A DNA stretch of 64,000 nt from Erythrobacter litoralis. GTDB taxonomy: Bacteria; Pseudomonadota; Alphaproteobacteria; Sphingomonadales; Sphingomonadaceae. The stretch spans positions 310,001 through 374,000 of the forward strand of contig NZ_SOSI01000003.1 in NCBI RefSeq assembly GCF_029760855.1, in the 5' to 3' direction. Of the stretch, positions 62,626 through 64,000 are shown piece by piece. The position numbers were made by a program, and so were the translations under genes. Positions within the stretch are counted from its first letter, which is position 1; each line of letters starts with the position of its first letter. The notes beneath the pieces are model-generated. The model was not told the DNA's origin. It saw nothing but the letters and a program-made list of their open reading frames with translations, and ran no database searches.

Positions 62626-64000
62626 TCTCGACAGCAAACTATGCGGGCACCGCCCCGGGGGAGAAATTGCTGAATGTTCTCTCAGCCCTGACCCGGCAAG
62701 ATCTGAAATCGATTATCGGTCCAGAGGTCGTGGAACTCGTTGGCGACACCCGGACAGAGAGCAAGCTGGCCGAAACAGTTGTTTCGATACTGAAGCAGGA
62801 TCCGCGACAGTTAGCCGATAGGTCATTGTCGCAACTTCTTTTCCGTAATCTACCTCACGAAAAGAAGGTTGAATTTGAGCAGCGTGCCAGTTTGGCCGGC
62901 ATTCCCCCAGCTGATGATGTCGGGCGCGCTCGCCAGTTGGCGGCATTTCTCGGTGCGCCGATCGACGATGACCAAAGTCTCGAAAGAACGGAGCCTAGCT
63001 CATCCGTCCGTCCAGAGTTTGGTCTTTTCGAACATCAGCGATCTGTCGTGAGGAGGACGGAACGCCGCTTATCAGGGGGTCATGGACGCACATTGATTCA
63101 CATGCCCACCGGATCGGGCAAAACACGAACTGCGATGCATTTTGTGGCGCAAACGCTTTTGAAAAACGAGCCCTGTCTTGTCCTTTGGCTGGCGAGCGGG
63201 CGTGAGCTTCTGGAGCAGGCATCCGAAGCTTTTGCAAAAGCGTGGTCAGTTCTCGGAAATCGAGAAGTGGGAAACTATCGATTTTGGGGTAATCACCAAC
63301 CTGACGTCGACGCAATCAATGATGGTCTGCTCGTTGCTGGTTTCCAAAAGATGCATCATTGGCGGACGACCCATGATCTTATGGCTATGCGGCTAGCATC
63401 GCGGACCCATCTTGTCGTCGTAGACGAAGCACATCAGGCTATCGCGCCATCCTATAGAGCCGTAATTGAGGGCTTGGCGGAAGCGGGGCAGCACAACGCG
63501 CTTCTTGGCTTAACTGCAACTCCTGGCAGGACTTGGAACGACTTGGGTGCCGACGAGCAGCTTGCTGAGTTTTTTCACGAGAGCAAGGTCGTTCTGGAAG
63601 TGAAAGGCTGTGACAACCCCGTCGAGCATCTTATTGCGGAGGGCTATCTCGCAAAACCGACCTTCCGACGAATAGAATATTCCACGGCCGAAGATTCAAG
63701 CGAGCTGACATTAGGTCAGGACGACTTCGATGAGGATGAGCTCGAGCGTCTTGCGGTGGACAAGGATAGAAATCTTGCAATCCTCAGTGCTGTTCGAGAA
63801 CTGGTCGATCGTGGGCACAGTCGTATCATCCTTTTTGGCGCATCGGTTAAACACGCGGACTTACTTTCTCGCGCGCTCAATATCGAGGGTATCGAATCTG
63901 CGATCGTGACCGGTGAAACACCATCGGCGCAAAGGCGTCGCACGATCGAGAAATACAAGAAGCGTTCGGCTAACCCGATTGTGCTCTGCAACTTTGGAGT
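62622..64000 (+). CDS. DEAH-box superfamily 2 helicase (partial, C-terminus outside window)
   Basis: The first 459 codons of a helicase. An N-terminal domain of about 125 residues is unrecognised. The helicase core has Walker A MPTGSGKT (161-168), the DEAH box VVVDEAHQ (265-272) and motif III GLTATPGR. The second RecA domain begins with the IILFGASVKHA region. It resembles type I/III restriction helicases and DndH-type proteins. The stop of the SIR2 gene overlaps its start (ATGA). A C-terminal nuclease domain, if any, is beyond the window. Confidence 0.87.
   Translation, partial: MISTANYAGTAPGEKLLNVLSALTRQDLKSIIGPEVVELVGDTRTESKLAETVVSILKQDPRQLADRSLSQLLFRNLPHEKKVEFEQRASLAGIPPADDVGRARQLAAFLGAPIDDDQSLERTEPSSSVRPEFGLFEHQRSVVRRTERRLSGGHGRTLIHMPTGSGKTRTAMHFVAQTLLKNEPCLVLWLASGRELLEQASEAFAKAWSVLGNREVGNYRFWGNHQPDVDAINDGLLVAGFQKMHHWRTTHDLMAMRLASRTHLVVVDEAHQAIAPSYRAVIEGLAEAGQHNALLGLTATPGRTWNDLGADEQLAEFFHESKVVLEVKGCDNPVEHLIAEGYLAKPTFRRIEYSTAEDSSELTLGQDDFDEDELERLAVDKDRNLAILSAVRELVDRGHSRIILFGASVKHADLLSRALNIEGIESAIVTGETPSAQRRRTIEKYKKRSANPIVLCNFG

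Larger units (their letters stand above)
50945..64000. mobile_element. Serine-recombinase genomic island in comM (right end outside window)
   Basis: The recombinase abuts a split comM. From about 50.95 kb the sequence looks clearly more AT-rich and less codon-biased than the preceding 50 kb, by eye. Cargo is a MarR-type operon and a phosphorothioation-type defence locus. No phage structural, conjugation or replication genes are seen in this part. The right boundary is not in the window. Confidence 0.85.

Noticed and set aside
50945..64000. Prophage
   Set aside because: Apart from the recombinase there are no phage structural, lysis or replication genes in the visible part. The cargo is defence and metabolism.

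Overview
The window is a high-GC alphaproteobacterial chromosome segment. It most likely comes from the Sphingomonadales, in the Erythrobacter/Erythrobacteraceae direction. This is an inference from the HWE-type histidine kinase, a PEPxxWA-CTERM-tailed exported esterase, a NodT-type efflux outer-membrane lipoprotein, rpsT next to dnaA, and an intergenic inverted repeat around GAGCTTGTCGAAG of a kind I recall as common in sphingomonads. No database was consulted.

Layout: 1-4176 is an RND efflux operon (outer-membrane factor, adaptor, partial permease, minus strand). Then come tRNA-Lys, folK, an AguB-type amidase, a SIMPL lipoprotein, an exported methyltransferase, msrA, an HWE kinase/receiver pair, a Trk-type potassium system, rsmB-like, SDHAF4-like, a P450 and hemH. 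15737-18987 holds an orphan molybdoenzyme large subunit and mrp. 19064-22724 is hflK-hflC-degP. After PBP1A, msrB, rpsT, dnaA, moeB, a GDSL esterase and cobB come dapB-nth and, on the other strand, dapE, a carboxylate symporter lacking a core hairpin, and a small lipoprotein. 34577-39027 holds a cupin, an S1/P1 nuclease, a GST, a VWA protein and a VOC protein. 39163-41963 is an unusual translationally coupled pair: a B12-binding radical SAM enzyme and a bacterial nitric-oxide-synthase oxygenase domain protein. Then follow a PQQ-type sugar dehydrogenase, an S9 peptidase, an OmpA-family protein and the conserved rpmH-rnpA-yidD-yidC-engB cluster.

From about 50.9 kb to the window end the sequence is accessory. 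comM (yifB) is cut just before its Walker A motif, and a large serine recombinase follows immediately. The island carries a small MarR-regulated quinone/electrophile-type operon. It then carries a phosphorothioation-type defence locus: a divergent cysteine desulfurase (SspA/DndA-like), a DUF4007 protein (SspB-like), a 1118-aa P-loop ATPase (SspC-like) and a PP-loop sulfurtransferase (SspD/DndC-like). A second tightly overlapping set follows: a DUF262 protein, a SIR2 protein and a DEAH helicase that runs off the end. The divergent desulfurase/DUF4007 promoter region has three copies of an 8-bp half-site around a clear sigma70-type promoter.

The two most interesting systems are the NOS/radical-SAM pair and the SspABCD-like locus with a DUF262-SIR2-helicase effector set. 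Coordinates of starts were chosen by ribosome-binding sites, family N-termini and overlaps, and alternatives are stated where they matter.
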